This document shows, in pieces, positions 7,230 to 13,286 of a DNA stretch of 13,286 nucleotides. Within the stretch, counting starts at the first letter, position 1. Every line of letters begins with the position of its first letter. The stretch comes from Firmicutes bacterium UBA4874. GTDB lineage: Bacteria; Bacillota; Clostridia; Caldicoprobacterales; DTU083. The position numbers were made by a program, and so were the translations under genes. The notes under the pieces are model-generated. The model ran no database searches and was not told where the DNA came from. It saw only the letters and a program-made list of their open reading frames with translations. The stretch covers positions 1 to 13,286 of the forward strand of contig DHDO01000048.1 in NCBI GenBank assembly GCA_002399435.1. The letters are read 5' to 3'.

Positions 7230-8177
7230 TTGTTGAAGATGCGCAGCTTTTTAAAGCTGGTGGAGATTCAGACCAAAGCGGCCAGCATGGTCCCTTTCGT
7301 TTTTGGCACCGTTTTTGCCTTTTTCCGATACCGGCAGTTTGAATTTTGGAACTTTCTGTTTATGCTGATTTCCCTGCTGAGTTTTGATATGACCACAACG
7401 GCCATCAATAATTATCAGGATTATAAAAAAGCGAAAAAGAAAAAGGGATTCGGCTATGAACGGCATAATGCCATAGTCCGGGATCATCTGAAGGAAACCA
7501 CGGTACAGGCCACGATCCTGGTGCTTTTTGCCATTGCTGTTACCTTCGGGATCCTGCTGTACCGCCGCACCTCTCTTATTGTTTTGATCACCGGGATTGT
7601 CTCCTTTGCCGTTGGTATCCTGTATACCTGCGGGCCGGTTCCGATCTCGCGGATGCCTCTGGGCGAATGTTTTTCCGGCTTCTTTATGGGATTTGTCATC
7701 ATTTTTCTGTCCGTATGGATCCAAATTCCTGATGAGACCCTGGCTTATCTGACTTTTGCCGGCGGGCTGGCGGATCTTCATGTGGACTTCCATGAGCTGC
7801 TGCGCCTTTTTCTGGTGGCCTGGCCGGCCAACGCCTGCATTGCCAATATCATGCTGGCAAACAATATCTGCGATATGGAAGACGACCTGGAAAACAGACG
7901 GTACACGCTTCCGATTTATATCGGGAAGGAAAAAGCCCTGGCCCTGTTTCAGGGCCTCTATTACTCAGCATTTGTCAGTATCCTTCTGCTTTTGATTCCT
8001 GGCATTCTTCCATGGACGGTTCTCCCGGTTCTGTTTACCCTCATTCCGGTCCGAAGAAATATCGATGCTTTCCGGAAGCTTCCGACGAAGAAGGACACAT
8101 TCGTAGTTGCCATCCAAAACTTTCTGCTGATCAATGTTTCCCTGATTCTGCTTGTTGCTGTCGGAATCCTGCTTTGA
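7230..8177 (+). CDS. menA: UbiA-family prenyltransferase, MenA-like
   Basis: A 315-residue polytopic membrane protein with about eight hydrophobic helices, of the UbiA family. The pattern fits Gram-positive MenA, which attaches a polyprenyl chain to 1,4-dihydroxy-2-naphthoate in menaquinone synthesis. Seen: the first prenyl-diphosphate motif NNYQDY (60-65) followed by a lysine-rich cytoplasmic loop, and the second motif NNICDMEDD (211-219). TTG 7230 is taken as the start because AGAAGG (7217-7222) lies seven bases upstream; TTG 7233 and ATG 7239 are further in. No other menaquinone gene is present in the window, so the aromatic substrate and the name are tentative. UbiA relatives acting on other acceptors cannot be excluded. 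Confidence 0.85.
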   Translation: MLKMRSFLKLVEIQTKAASMVPFVFGTVFAFFRYRQFEFWNFLFMLISLLSFDMTTTAINNYQDYKKAKKKKGFGYERHNAIVRDHLKETTVQATILVLFAIAVTFGILLYRRTSLIVLITGIVSFAVGILYTCGPVPISRMPLGECFSGFFMGFVIIFLSVWIQIPDETLAYLTFAGGLADLHVDFHELLRLFLVAWPANACIANIMLANNICDMEDDLENRRYTLPIYIGKEKALALFQGLYYSAFVSILLLLIPGILPWTVLPVLFTLIPVRRNIDAFRKLPTKKDTFVVAIQNFLLINVSLILLVAVGILL

Positions 8178-8238
8178 GGACATGATAACCGAACTTTAGC
8201 TGAAAATGGGTCGGAACAGCGTATACTGCAGAAAAATA

Positions 8239-8247
8239 TGCTATAAT
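8239..8247 (+). promoter_or_regulatory. Extended -10 promoter for the AEC transporter
   Basis: TGCTATAAT is a perfect TGnTATAAT extended -10 element. No good -35 box lies 16-18 bases upstream, as is usual for extended -10 promoters. Transcription would start near 8254, about 50 bases before the GTG start. Confidence 0.7.
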
Positions 8248-8302
8248 GATTTTCGTAGCTTATTTAAAAAGTCAGCGATAAAAGGGATAAGGGAAAATCA
8301 GT

Positions 8303-9247
8303 GTGGCAGGGGTTCATGCTGCAAAGTTGGGGGTTGCCGTGGAAAGCAGTATTGTTGTTCGTCAGGTCATCGTTTTGTTTTTGGTGCTGCTGGTTGGGCT
8401 GTATTCCAGAAAGAGAAATATCATATCCGCGGATATGGTTGGGAGATTATCCGATCTGCTGCTTCAGGTAACGCAGCCGCTGCTGATCGTTTCTTCCTTT
8501 GATTTTGACTTTTCGGAGGAGATGCTCCGCAACGCCGGACTGGTGTTGCTGTTGTCCCTGGTGATCCATCTGGTTTCCATGCTGGCAGGCAGGTTCCTCT
8601 ATCTGCGCTGGCCGGATTCGACCCGGAATGTATTGAAATACATAACGGTATTTTCCAATTGCGGGTTTATGGGTTTGCCGGTGCTGGACAGCATTTTTGG
8701 CAGCATAGGGGTATTTTATGGCGCCTTGTATTCCATTCCGTTTCAAGTTCTGGCTTTATCCTACGGGGTCATGATTTTTACGGGCAGGAGTGACAGGGAT
8801 GCCCTGAAAAAGATTCTGACCCACCCCATCCTTCTTTCCGTTGTCGTTGGCATGCTTCTCTTTCTTTTCCAGATTCCGCTGCCGGATGTGGTGATGCAGG
8901 CTGTTTCCATGGTGGGATCCATGACGACGCCTCTTTCCATGCTAATCGTCGGGTCTTTGCTGGCAGAGGTGCCGGTACGGGAGCTGTTTCGGGGGAAGGA
9001 AATTTATTACGGGAGTGTCGTGCGGCTGATCGTTCTTCCCTTGCTGGTTTATGCCATGCTGAGCCCCCTGAGGCTGCCAAAGGACGTATTGCATGTCTGT
9101 GTCATTCTGACTGCCATGCCTGCCGCAGCCAATGCTGCAATTTATTCGAGAAAATATGGCGGGGATGCCGGCCTGGCTTCCCGATGCATCAGCATTTCCA
9201 CCATTTTATCCATTTTTACCATACCGTTGATTCTCATGATTTTTTGA
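8303..9247 (+). CDS. AEC (auxin efflux carrier) family transporter
   Basis: A hydrophobic protein of up to 314 residues with the Mem_trans (PF03547) layout: about five helices, a short cytoplasmic charged loop near residue 170 (GRSDRDALKKIL), then about five more. Seen: SRKRNIIS after helix 1, NCGFMGLPVLDSIFG in the first half, TPLSMLIVGSLLAE and a C-terminal AMPAAANAAIYSRKYGGD region, all typical. Family members export small organic acids (malate, malonate) or auxin-like compounds using the membrane gradient; the substrate here is unknown. GTG 8303 is taken as the start, with AAGGGA eight bases upstream. An internal GTG at 8339 would remove 12 non-conserved residues and give VESSIVVRQ as the N-terminus, which also fits the family. 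It is transcribed from its own promoter. Confidence 0.87.
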   Translation: MAGVHAAKLGVAVESSIVVRQVIVLFLVLLVGLYSRKRNIISADMVGRLSDLLLQVTQPLLIVSSFDFDFSEEMLRNAGLVLLLSLVIHLVSMLAGRFLYLRWPDSTRNVLKYITVFSNCGFMGLPVLDSIFGSIGVFYGALYSIPFQVLALSYGVMIFTGRSDRDALKKILTHPILLSVVVGMLLFLFQIPLPDVVMQAVSMVGSMTTPLSMLIVGSLLAEVPVRELFRGKEIYYGSVVRLIVLPLLVYAMLSPLRLPKDVLHVCVILTAMPAAANAAIYSRKYGGDAGLASRCISISTILSIFTIPLILMIF

Positions 9248-9358
9248 ACACAGGCGGTGAGGATTGTCCTTGACAGGCCATGTGGGATGAGAGATGCCAA
9301 AATCGTTGAGGGAAAGTCGGAGAAACGGTTTTATACAAAAGAATGGAAGGTGTTTCAA

Positions 9359-10183
9359 ATGGTTCCGGAAGTCATCCAGGTCTGGTCCAAAAATAACGTA
9401 TATCAGCATATTGAGGTATTATGCCGCAATCGGGAAAAGCGAAACAAATACGGGGAGTTTTTTGTGGAAGGTGTGAATCCCATTTCCCGCCTGGTGGAGA
9501 ACAAATGGAGCATTCACTCTCTGATCTATACGCAGGATGTCCGCCTGTCCGAATGGGCACGGAACATCCTGAAAACAGCCGGGGCAAGGGAACACATCGA
9601 ATTGCCGGCAGCCCTTATGGCGGAGCTCAGTGACAAGGAGGAGCCTTCGGAATTGCTGGCGGTGGCCGACATGCCGGATAACTCCCTTTCCCGGATTCGG
9701 ATTCACGATCATCTGCTGCTTGTGTTGTTTGACCGTCCTTCTGATTATGGAAATCTGGGAACCATTATACGGACCTGTGATTCCTTCCGGGCAGACGGGC
9801 TGATTCTGACCGGCCATTGCGTCGATCTTTATGATCCGCGCACGATCCGGGCCAGTGTCGGCTCCCTTTTTACCTTACCGGTCCTCCGGCTGCCGTCCCA
9901 TAAGGAACTGCTGCCCTGGCTGACTGGGATCCGGAGTGCCCTGCCGGGGTTTCACATTGTCGGCTCGGACGAAAAGGCGGATACCGATCTTGCGGATCAT
10001 GACTTCACTGCTCCCACTGCTCTCGTTCTCGGAAACGAAACCAGCGGTATGAGCCAAAGCTATCGCAGCCTGTGTGACAGTATGGTTCAGATTCCAATCC
10101 ATGGTTCCGCTTCTTCCCTGAATGTGGCATGTGCAGCATCGATTCTGCTGTATGAGACTGACCGGCAGAGACGCCGGTTATAG
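9359..10183 (+). CDS. SpoU/TrmH-family RNA 2'-O-methyltransferase
   Basis: A 274-residue SPOUT-class enzyme that transfers methyl from S-adenosylmethionine to a ribose 2'-OH in tRNA or rRNA. All three SpoU motifs are present: motif 1 DRPSDYGNLGTIIRTCDSF (from Asp125, with the catalytic Arg), motif 2 LGNETSGMS (from about 224) and motif 3 VQIPIHGSASSLNVACAASI (with Asn255). These build the knotted cofactor site. The N-terminal part (KRNKYGEFFVEGVNPI) resembles the substrate-binding domain of the family. The start is ATG 9359 with GGAAGGTG six bases upstream; the same frame is open back to 9257 but without family-like sequence. The target nucleotide cannot be predicted. A DUF2164 gene follows after a 34-base gap, so the two are probably one transcript. 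Confidence 0.92.
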   Translation: MVPEVIQVWSKNNVYQHIEVLCRNREKRNKYGEFFVEGVNPISRLVENKWSIHSLIYTQDVRLSEWARNILKTAGAREHIELPAALMAELSDKEEPSELLAVADMPDNSLSRIRIHDHLLLVLFDRPSDYGNLGTIIRTCDSFRADGLILTGHCVDLYDPRTIRASVGSLFTLPVLRLPSHKELLPWLTGIRSALPGFHIVGSDEKADTDLADHDFTAPTALVLGNETSGMSQSYRSLCDSMVQIPIHGSASSLNVACAASILLYETDRQRRRL

Positions 10184-10217
10184 TATCACCCGGGTATAAT
10201 AAAAAAGGAGGGCTCTA

Positions 10218-10442
10218 ATGGACCGCAATGATATTGATCGGGAGAAGAAAAAGCAGTGTATCGAGGACATCAAGGTTTATTTTGAAAACGAAAGGGACGA
10301 GGTCATAGGGGATATGGCTGCCGAGCTCTTTCTGGGATTTATCCTGGAGAAAATCGCTCCGGTTATTTATAATCGGGCATTGGAAGATGTGTACCGCTTT
10401 TTGGACGATAGGCTGGATGATCTGTTTGTCCTGGAGAAATAA
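10218..10442 (+). CDS. DUF2164 family protein
   Basis: A 74-residue, highly charged, probably all-helical protein matching the DUF2164 family: an N-terminal K-K-x-C-I-E-D-I-K-x-Y-F segment, ERDEVIGDMAAELFLGFILEKIAPVIYNRALEDV in the middle, and a short acidic tail. Function is unknown in the family; no membrane segment or signal peptide is visible. The start is clear: AGGAGG (10206-10211) six bases before ATG. It follows the RNA methyltransferase gene closely. Confidence 0.88.
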   Translation: MDRNDIDREKKKQCIEDIKVYFENERDEVIGDMAAELFLGFILEKIAPVIYNRALEDVYRFLDDRLDDLFVLEK

Positions 10443-10587
10443 TGGATTGGTCAATTGCATACCCCTAAGCAGACGTCTGAAAAAGTAAAATCAAAGCGCA
10501 ATAAATGCAAAAAAATGAAATGATTATGTGAACGTCAATTCGTTTATAAACAATATTAATTACAAAATTAAATATATCAAAATAGAG

Positions 10588-10616
10588 TTGACAATATTGA
10601 AATACTGTGTTTAAAT
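10588..10616 (+). promoter_or_regulatory. Promoter for the DUF2089/solenoid operon
   Basis: A perfect TTGACA (10588-10593), a 17-base spacer, then TTAAAT (10611-10616) as a 4/6 match to the -10 box. Transcription would start near 10623, placing the ribosome site almost at the 5' end of the mRNA. The inverted repeat at 10609-10622 overlaps the -10 box and could be an operator. Confidence 0.65.
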
Positions 10617-10624
10617 ATAAACAT

Positions 10625-10633
10625 GGAGGTGAT
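10625..10633 (+). promoter_or_regulatory. Near-perfect ribosome binding site deciding the DUF2089 start
   Basis: GGAGGTGAT is fully complementary to the 16S rRNA tail and sits eight bases (counted from GGAGG) before ATG 10638. An earlier in-frame ATG at 10623 overlaps this site and is therefore not the start. Confidence 0.8.
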
Positions 10634-10637
10634 AAAT

Positions 10638-11051
10638 ATGAGATATCAGGTGCCGGGGAAGTGCAGTATCTGCGGGCATGAAATTACCATCACCGGGTTT
10701 GTCTGCAGTCATTGTCATACCAGAACGGAAGGCGAGTTTACTCCCTGCCGGTTTTGCAGCCTGGAGCGGGAGCAGGCGGACTTCATCGAGGCATTCCTCA
10801 AATGCAGGGGGAATATCAAGGACGTGGAAAAGGAACTTGGATTATCCTATCCCACGATCCGCAATCGTCTGGACGAAGTGCTGCAGGCCCTGAACCTGTC
10901 AGCAAAAGGAGCGACGGCAGAGCCTGCACCGGTTCAGCAGAACTCGCCGGATGAAAAGGAAACAGCTGAGATTCTGAATGCATTGGAAAAAGGTGAGATC
11001 AGCCCGCAGGAAGCACTCAACAGGCTAAAAGGGAGGAGCAAAAGCAAGTAA
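10638..11051 (+). CDS. DUF2089 protein: zinc ribbon, helix-turn-helix, SHOCT-like tail
   Basis: A 137-residue putative transcription regulator. Three CxxC pairs (Cys9/12, Cys23/26, Cys37/40) suggest zinc binding. A helix-turn-helix follows at about 55-86 (GNIKDVEKELGLSYPTIRNRLDEVLQAL), as in DUF2089. After a flexible linker (about 90-108) the C-terminus carries ILNALEKGEISPQEALNRLKG, a short two-helix module of the kind found at the N-terminus of YvlB/SHOCT-like proteins. A related module begins the very next protein, suggesting the two may bind each other. It has its own promoter and an excellent ribosome site. It may repress its own operon through the inverted repeats upstream; this is inference. 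DNA target and signal are unknown. Confidence 0.88.
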   Translation: MRYQVPGKCSICGHEITITGFVCSHCHTRTEGEFTPCRFCSLEREQADFIEAFLKCRGNIKDVEKELGLSYPTIRNRLDEVLQALNLSAKGATAEPAPVQQNSPDEKETAEILNALEKGEISPQEALNRLKGRSKSK

Positions 11052-11124
11052 GGGAAAACCAGGCCATTGGAGAGAAAGACGGCTGCTGAAGGCCTGAAGG
11101 CATAAAAATAAGGAGGGTTTCAAA

Positions 11125-12162
11125 ATGAGTGAGGAGAGGTTACGGATTCTGGAAATGTTCAAGGCCGGGAAACTGAATATGGAGGAAACCATGGATCTGC
11201 TGGAGGCACTTGGGACTTCGAAGGAGGATGGGGAGGCAGACCCGGAGGCGGAAGGTACGAATCAATACGGTGAATCGCAGGAAGATGCTTCGCAGGAAGA
11301 TGCTTCGCAGAAAGACGCTTCGCAGGATGATGCTCCGCATTCTTCTCATCACGCGGGGAGTGGAGAAAAAGGGGAAAATATATTCATCCGTTCCCATGCG
11401 CGCTATGATGGTGAAATAAAAACCGGTCAACTTAGCATTTCCGGCATGGGCAGCTTTACCGGCCCCGTTTCTGCGGATCAGATCAGTATTTCCGGCATGG
11501 CAGATTTTCAGAAGGACGTTCAGGCGGACAGGATCAGTGTGGCAGGGAAATTCAAAGGCCATGGGAAGGTCAAAGGGGACAGGATTTCCATTTCGGGAAT
11601 GGGAGAGTTTCAATCCGATGTGGAGGCGGATCAATTGTCTGTCAGCGGTCAGTCCAGGATAGAAGGCAATCTGCATTGCGATTCCCTGGCAGTTTCCGGT
11701 GGTATAAAGATAAAAGAGGAAATATCAGCGGACAGTATATCCGTCAGTGGAAGTTGCCGTACAAAGCGTGGCATTCATACGGACCGGATCCGACTGGCCG
11801 GGTTTTTGCAGACCGGCGGGGATGTGGAGACCGATCAGTTCCTGTCCAAAGGCGGTTTTGCGATTCAGGGACGGCTTGTTTCAGACGGCATACATATTGA
11901 ATTAAATAACAACAGTCAGGTAAAGGGAGACATGGTTGCCGATCATGTTGTTGTAGAAAAAGGAAAGACCGTAACAGAAGCAGAACTGGAAGTGAACAGC
12001 ATTCAGGCCGATGTCATTCAGGTTGTCCATACCCGGGCAGATCTGCTCATGGGAACGAATATTCGGATCGGGGAAGGCTGTGAGATAGGGAAAGTGGAGT
12101 ATGACGGAGATCTGATCGTTGAGAATGGGGCAATTGTTCATCAGCAGATCAGGAAGGATTGA
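11125..12162 (+). CDS. SHOCT-like/bactofilin-like beta-solenoid protein with 17-residue repeats
   Basis: A 345-residue protein with three parts. (1) Residues 1-30: short helical module LRILEMFKAGKLNMEETMDLLEAL, as in YvlB-type proteins. (2) About 31-92: acidic, low-complexity linker containing four SQ[ED/KD/DD]A repeats (51-70). (3) Residues 103-255: nine uninterrupted 17-residue repeats of pattern [IL]-S-[IV]-S-G-x(8)-x-[AS]-D-x, followed by less regular turns to the end. This is expected to fold as a right-handed beta-solenoid like bactofilins, cytoskeletal proteins that polymerise without nucleotide. No signal peptide or membrane helix is seen, so it is probably cytosolic. AGGAGG (11111-11116) lies eight bases before ATG. 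It sits 73 bases after the DUF2089 gene, probably in one operon. A polymer or scaffold role is inferred from fold only. Confidence 0.82.
   Translation: MSEERLRILEMFKAGKLNMEETMDLLEALGTSKEDGEADPEAEGTNQYGESQEDASQEDASQKDASQDDAPHSSHHAGSGEKGENIFIRSHARYDGEIKTGQLSISGMGSFTGPVSADQISISGMADFQKDVQADRISVAGKFKGHGKVKGDRISISGMGEFQSDVEADQLSVSGQSRIEGNLHCDSLAVSGGIKIKEEISADSISVSGSCRTKRGIHTDRIRLAGFLQTGGDVETDQFLSKGGFAIQGRLVSDGIHIELNNNSQVKGDMVADHVVVEKGKTVTEAELEVNSIQADVIQVVHTRADLLMGTNIRIGEGCEIGKVEYDGDLIVENGAIVHQQIRKD
11275..11334 (+). repeat. In-frame 15-bp tandem repeat (four copies) in the linker
   Basis: TCGCAGGAAGATGCT at 11275-11289 is repeated exactly at 11290-11304 and with two or three changes at 11305-11319 and 11320-11334. 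It encodes SQEDA, SQEDA, SQKDA, SQDDA. Being a multiple of three, copy number can vary without breaking the frame and would change linker length. Confidence 0.93.
11431..11889 (+). repeat. Nine consecutive 51-bp (17-residue) solenoid repeats
   Basis: Nine units of exactly 51 bases, without insertion or deletion, encode 17-residue turns. Units 1, 2 and 4 begin LSISGMG, ISISGMA and ISISGMG and are also similar in DNA (for example ATTTCCGGCATGG in units 1 and 2), suggesting repeat duplication. Units 3 and 5-9 have diverged but keep the length and the position of the aspartate at residue 16. Confidence 0.9.
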
Positions 12163-12255
12163 CTGCATTTCCATTTTTCATCCGTATTGCATCACCAAAA
12201 AGGGTATTGATTTAGGTGTTTTCCAGGTCTTTTGGCGTGAAGGAGAGGATAGTAA

Positions 12256-13286
12256 ATGTATTTATATCGATATCGTCTGAAGCTTTTTCTGATTGCCATG
12301 GGATTATGTCTGGATGCCATGCTGGCATTGGCTTTTGCTTCCTGTCTGTCCTATCTTGTTGATAATATATTGATTGGAGGGAAGGAAGCTCTTTTTCCTT
12401 CCTGGGTTCTTGGGACGGTCCTTATAACCATTTGCAGCTGTTTATCCAATATTTACATGAACCGCTTCCTGCCTCTAAAGGAAGAATTGAATGCATCTAT
12501 TGTGACATCAAGGAATACACTCATGAATCTTTTGAATCTCAATTATAAAAACTACAGCCGAAATGACAAAGGATATTATTATAATGTGGTGACGAACTGT
12601 GCTTTTGCCTATGGGGAAATAACGACCAATCTGTATACCTACTGGATTGCGAATATTATAATTGTTCTGGCAGTTATGGGAATCAATTTTTACATTAACC
12701 CGATGATAGGCGCATTGTTTGTGCTGTATATTCCCATTACACTGGCTGCTACCATAAAGCCCAGCCAAATCAGCAGTGATTTTCAGAAAAAAGGAATGCC
12801 AACGCAGGATGCCTATTTAAATGAAACCAGACGAATCATCGAATCCAAGCGGGAAATCAACATAAGCAGAACGAAAGATTACTTCATTCATCGGTACAGG
12901 AAAATCTCAGGGCAGTATTTGAATTTCATTACAAAATTCAGATTTTACGAAATTTTGTCAACGGCTCTGCCAGCCACGGTAAGTAAGTTTTACAGTATTT
13001 TGATTCTTTCGGTATCTGCGGTCCTGTGCTTCCATGGAAAAATGACCGTGGGCTCCATTCTGTTCATCTATCAGGTTCTCAATTATGTTTCCGATCCCAT
13101 ATCCGCTGTTTTTGATTCCCTGATAAGGAAAAAGGTAAACCAGACGAATATCAGCCGTGTGGAAACGATACATGAACAGGCAAAAGAGCCATCCGGATTT
13201 GAACGTCTACGCGCCACGGACCATCTGGTGGATGCTTCCTCTTTTTCATTGTATCGGGACGACCGGGAGAAAGATCTTTTATTTAA
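12256..13286 (+). CDS. ABC exporter, permease part (truncated by the window end)
   Basis: An open frame of 343 codons with no stop before the window ends. It looks like the membrane domain of a fused ABC exporter (ABC_membrane type): hydrophobic helices at about 10-36, 50-70, 128-148, 150-168, 240-260 and 264-285, long helical loops between them, and the coupling-type segment ETRRIIESKREINISR (190-205). From about residue 324 the sequence LVDASSFSLYRDD resembles the first strand of the ATPase domain; Walker A, signature and Walker B motifs must lie beyond the window. The start is set by AGGAGAGG (12241-12248), seven bases before ATG. It begins 93 bases after the solenoid gene with no clear terminator between, so it may be cotranscribed. 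The substrate is unknown. AT content is visibly higher than in the genes to the left. Confidence 0.85.
   Translation, partial: MYLYRYRLKLFLIAMGLCLDAMLALAFASCLSYLVDNILIGGKEALFPSWVLGTVLITICSCLSNIYMNRFLPLKEELNASIVTSRNTLMNLLNLNYKNYSRNDKGYYYNVVTNCAFAYGEITTNLYTYWIANIIIVLAVMGINFYINPMIGALFVLYIPITLAATIKPSQISSDFQKKGMPTQDAYLNETRRIIESKREINISRTKDYFIHRYRKISGQYLNFITKFRFYEILSTALPATVSKFYSILILSVSAVLCFHGKMTVGSILFIYQVLNYVSDPISAVFDSLIRKKVNQTNISRVETIHEQAKEPSGFERLRATDHLVDASSFSLYRDDREKDLLF

Larger units (their letters stand above)
10443..10637. other. AT-rich intergenic island upstream of the DUF2089 gene
   Basis: About 195 bases, sharply more AT-rich than the genes around it, especially 10480-10622. It holds a 10-bp perfect palindrome CAGACGTCTG (10470-10479), a 10-bp palindrome GTTTATAAAC (10542-10551), and GTTTA-AATA-TAAAC (10609-10622), which has the same half-sites and overlaps the -10 box. 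No terminator with a proper loop and U-tract was found for the DUF2164 gene. Confidence 0.6.

Noticed and set aside
9270..9298. TTGACA as a promoter for the RNA methyltransferase
   Set aside because: The hexamer is perfect, but 17 bases downstream the sequence is GATGCC, with no usable -10 box at 16-18 spacing.
9257..9358. N-terminal extension of the RNA methyltransferase from 9257
   Set aside because: The extra 34 residues do not look like the family, and the ATG at 9359 has a much better ribosome site.
10195..10200. TATAAT just before the DUF2164 gene as a promoter
   Set aside because: Transcription would start at or inside the ribosome binding site at 10206-10211, and no -35 box was seen at the right distance in the end of the methyltransferase gene.
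10470..10479. CAGACGTCTG as a terminator after the DUF2164 gene
   Set aside because: The palindrome has no room for a loop and the following bases are A-rich, not T-rich, so it does not fit an intrinsic terminator.

Overview
The window looks like a stretch of chromosome from a Gram-positive Clostridia-type bacterium, probably Lachnospiraceae-like. This is inferred from strong AGGAGG-type ribosome sites, TTG/GTG starts, roughly even GC with AT-rich promoters, and the protein families present (DUF2089, DUF2164, M29 peptidase, a nuclease-helicase of the DEAD_2 type, a Gram-positive style MenA). No rRNA, tRNA, CRISPR array, insertion sequence or phage gene was seen, and no gap between genes exceeds 300 bases.

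Left part (1-3307): a cytoplasmic GH123/DUF4091-type glycosidase-like gene reads rightward and ends in a clear intrinsic terminator. Convergent to it on the minus strand are a sugar-phosphate isomerase/epimerase TIM-barrel gene with its own strong promoter and, upstream of that, a short methylguanine methyltransferase with an intact PCHR active site.

Middle part (3308-10442, all rightward): an M29 aminopeptidase with a structured leader. A fused PD-(D/E)XK nuclease/Fe-S helicase with an uncertain start follows. A 20-bp tandem repeat overlaps the helicase stop codon. Then come a MenA-like prenyltransferase (TTG start), an AEC-family transporter with an extended -10 promoter, a SpoU/TrmH RNA methyltransferase and a small DUF2164 protein. 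Most of these are housekeeping or metabolic genes with no obvious common pathway.

Right part (10443-13286): after an AT-rich promoter island comes the most distinctive pair. One gene is a DUF2089 protein (zinc ribbon, helix-turn-helix, C-terminal short helical module). The next carries a related short module at its N-terminus, then an acidic 5-residue repeat linker, then nine uninterrupted 17-residue repeats predicted to form a bactofilin-like beta-solenoid. The two probably form a regulator/scaffold operon. An ABC exporter subunit follows and runs off the window; its ATPase domain is mostly outside. The DUF2089/solenoid pair is the best candidate here for a poorly characterised system.
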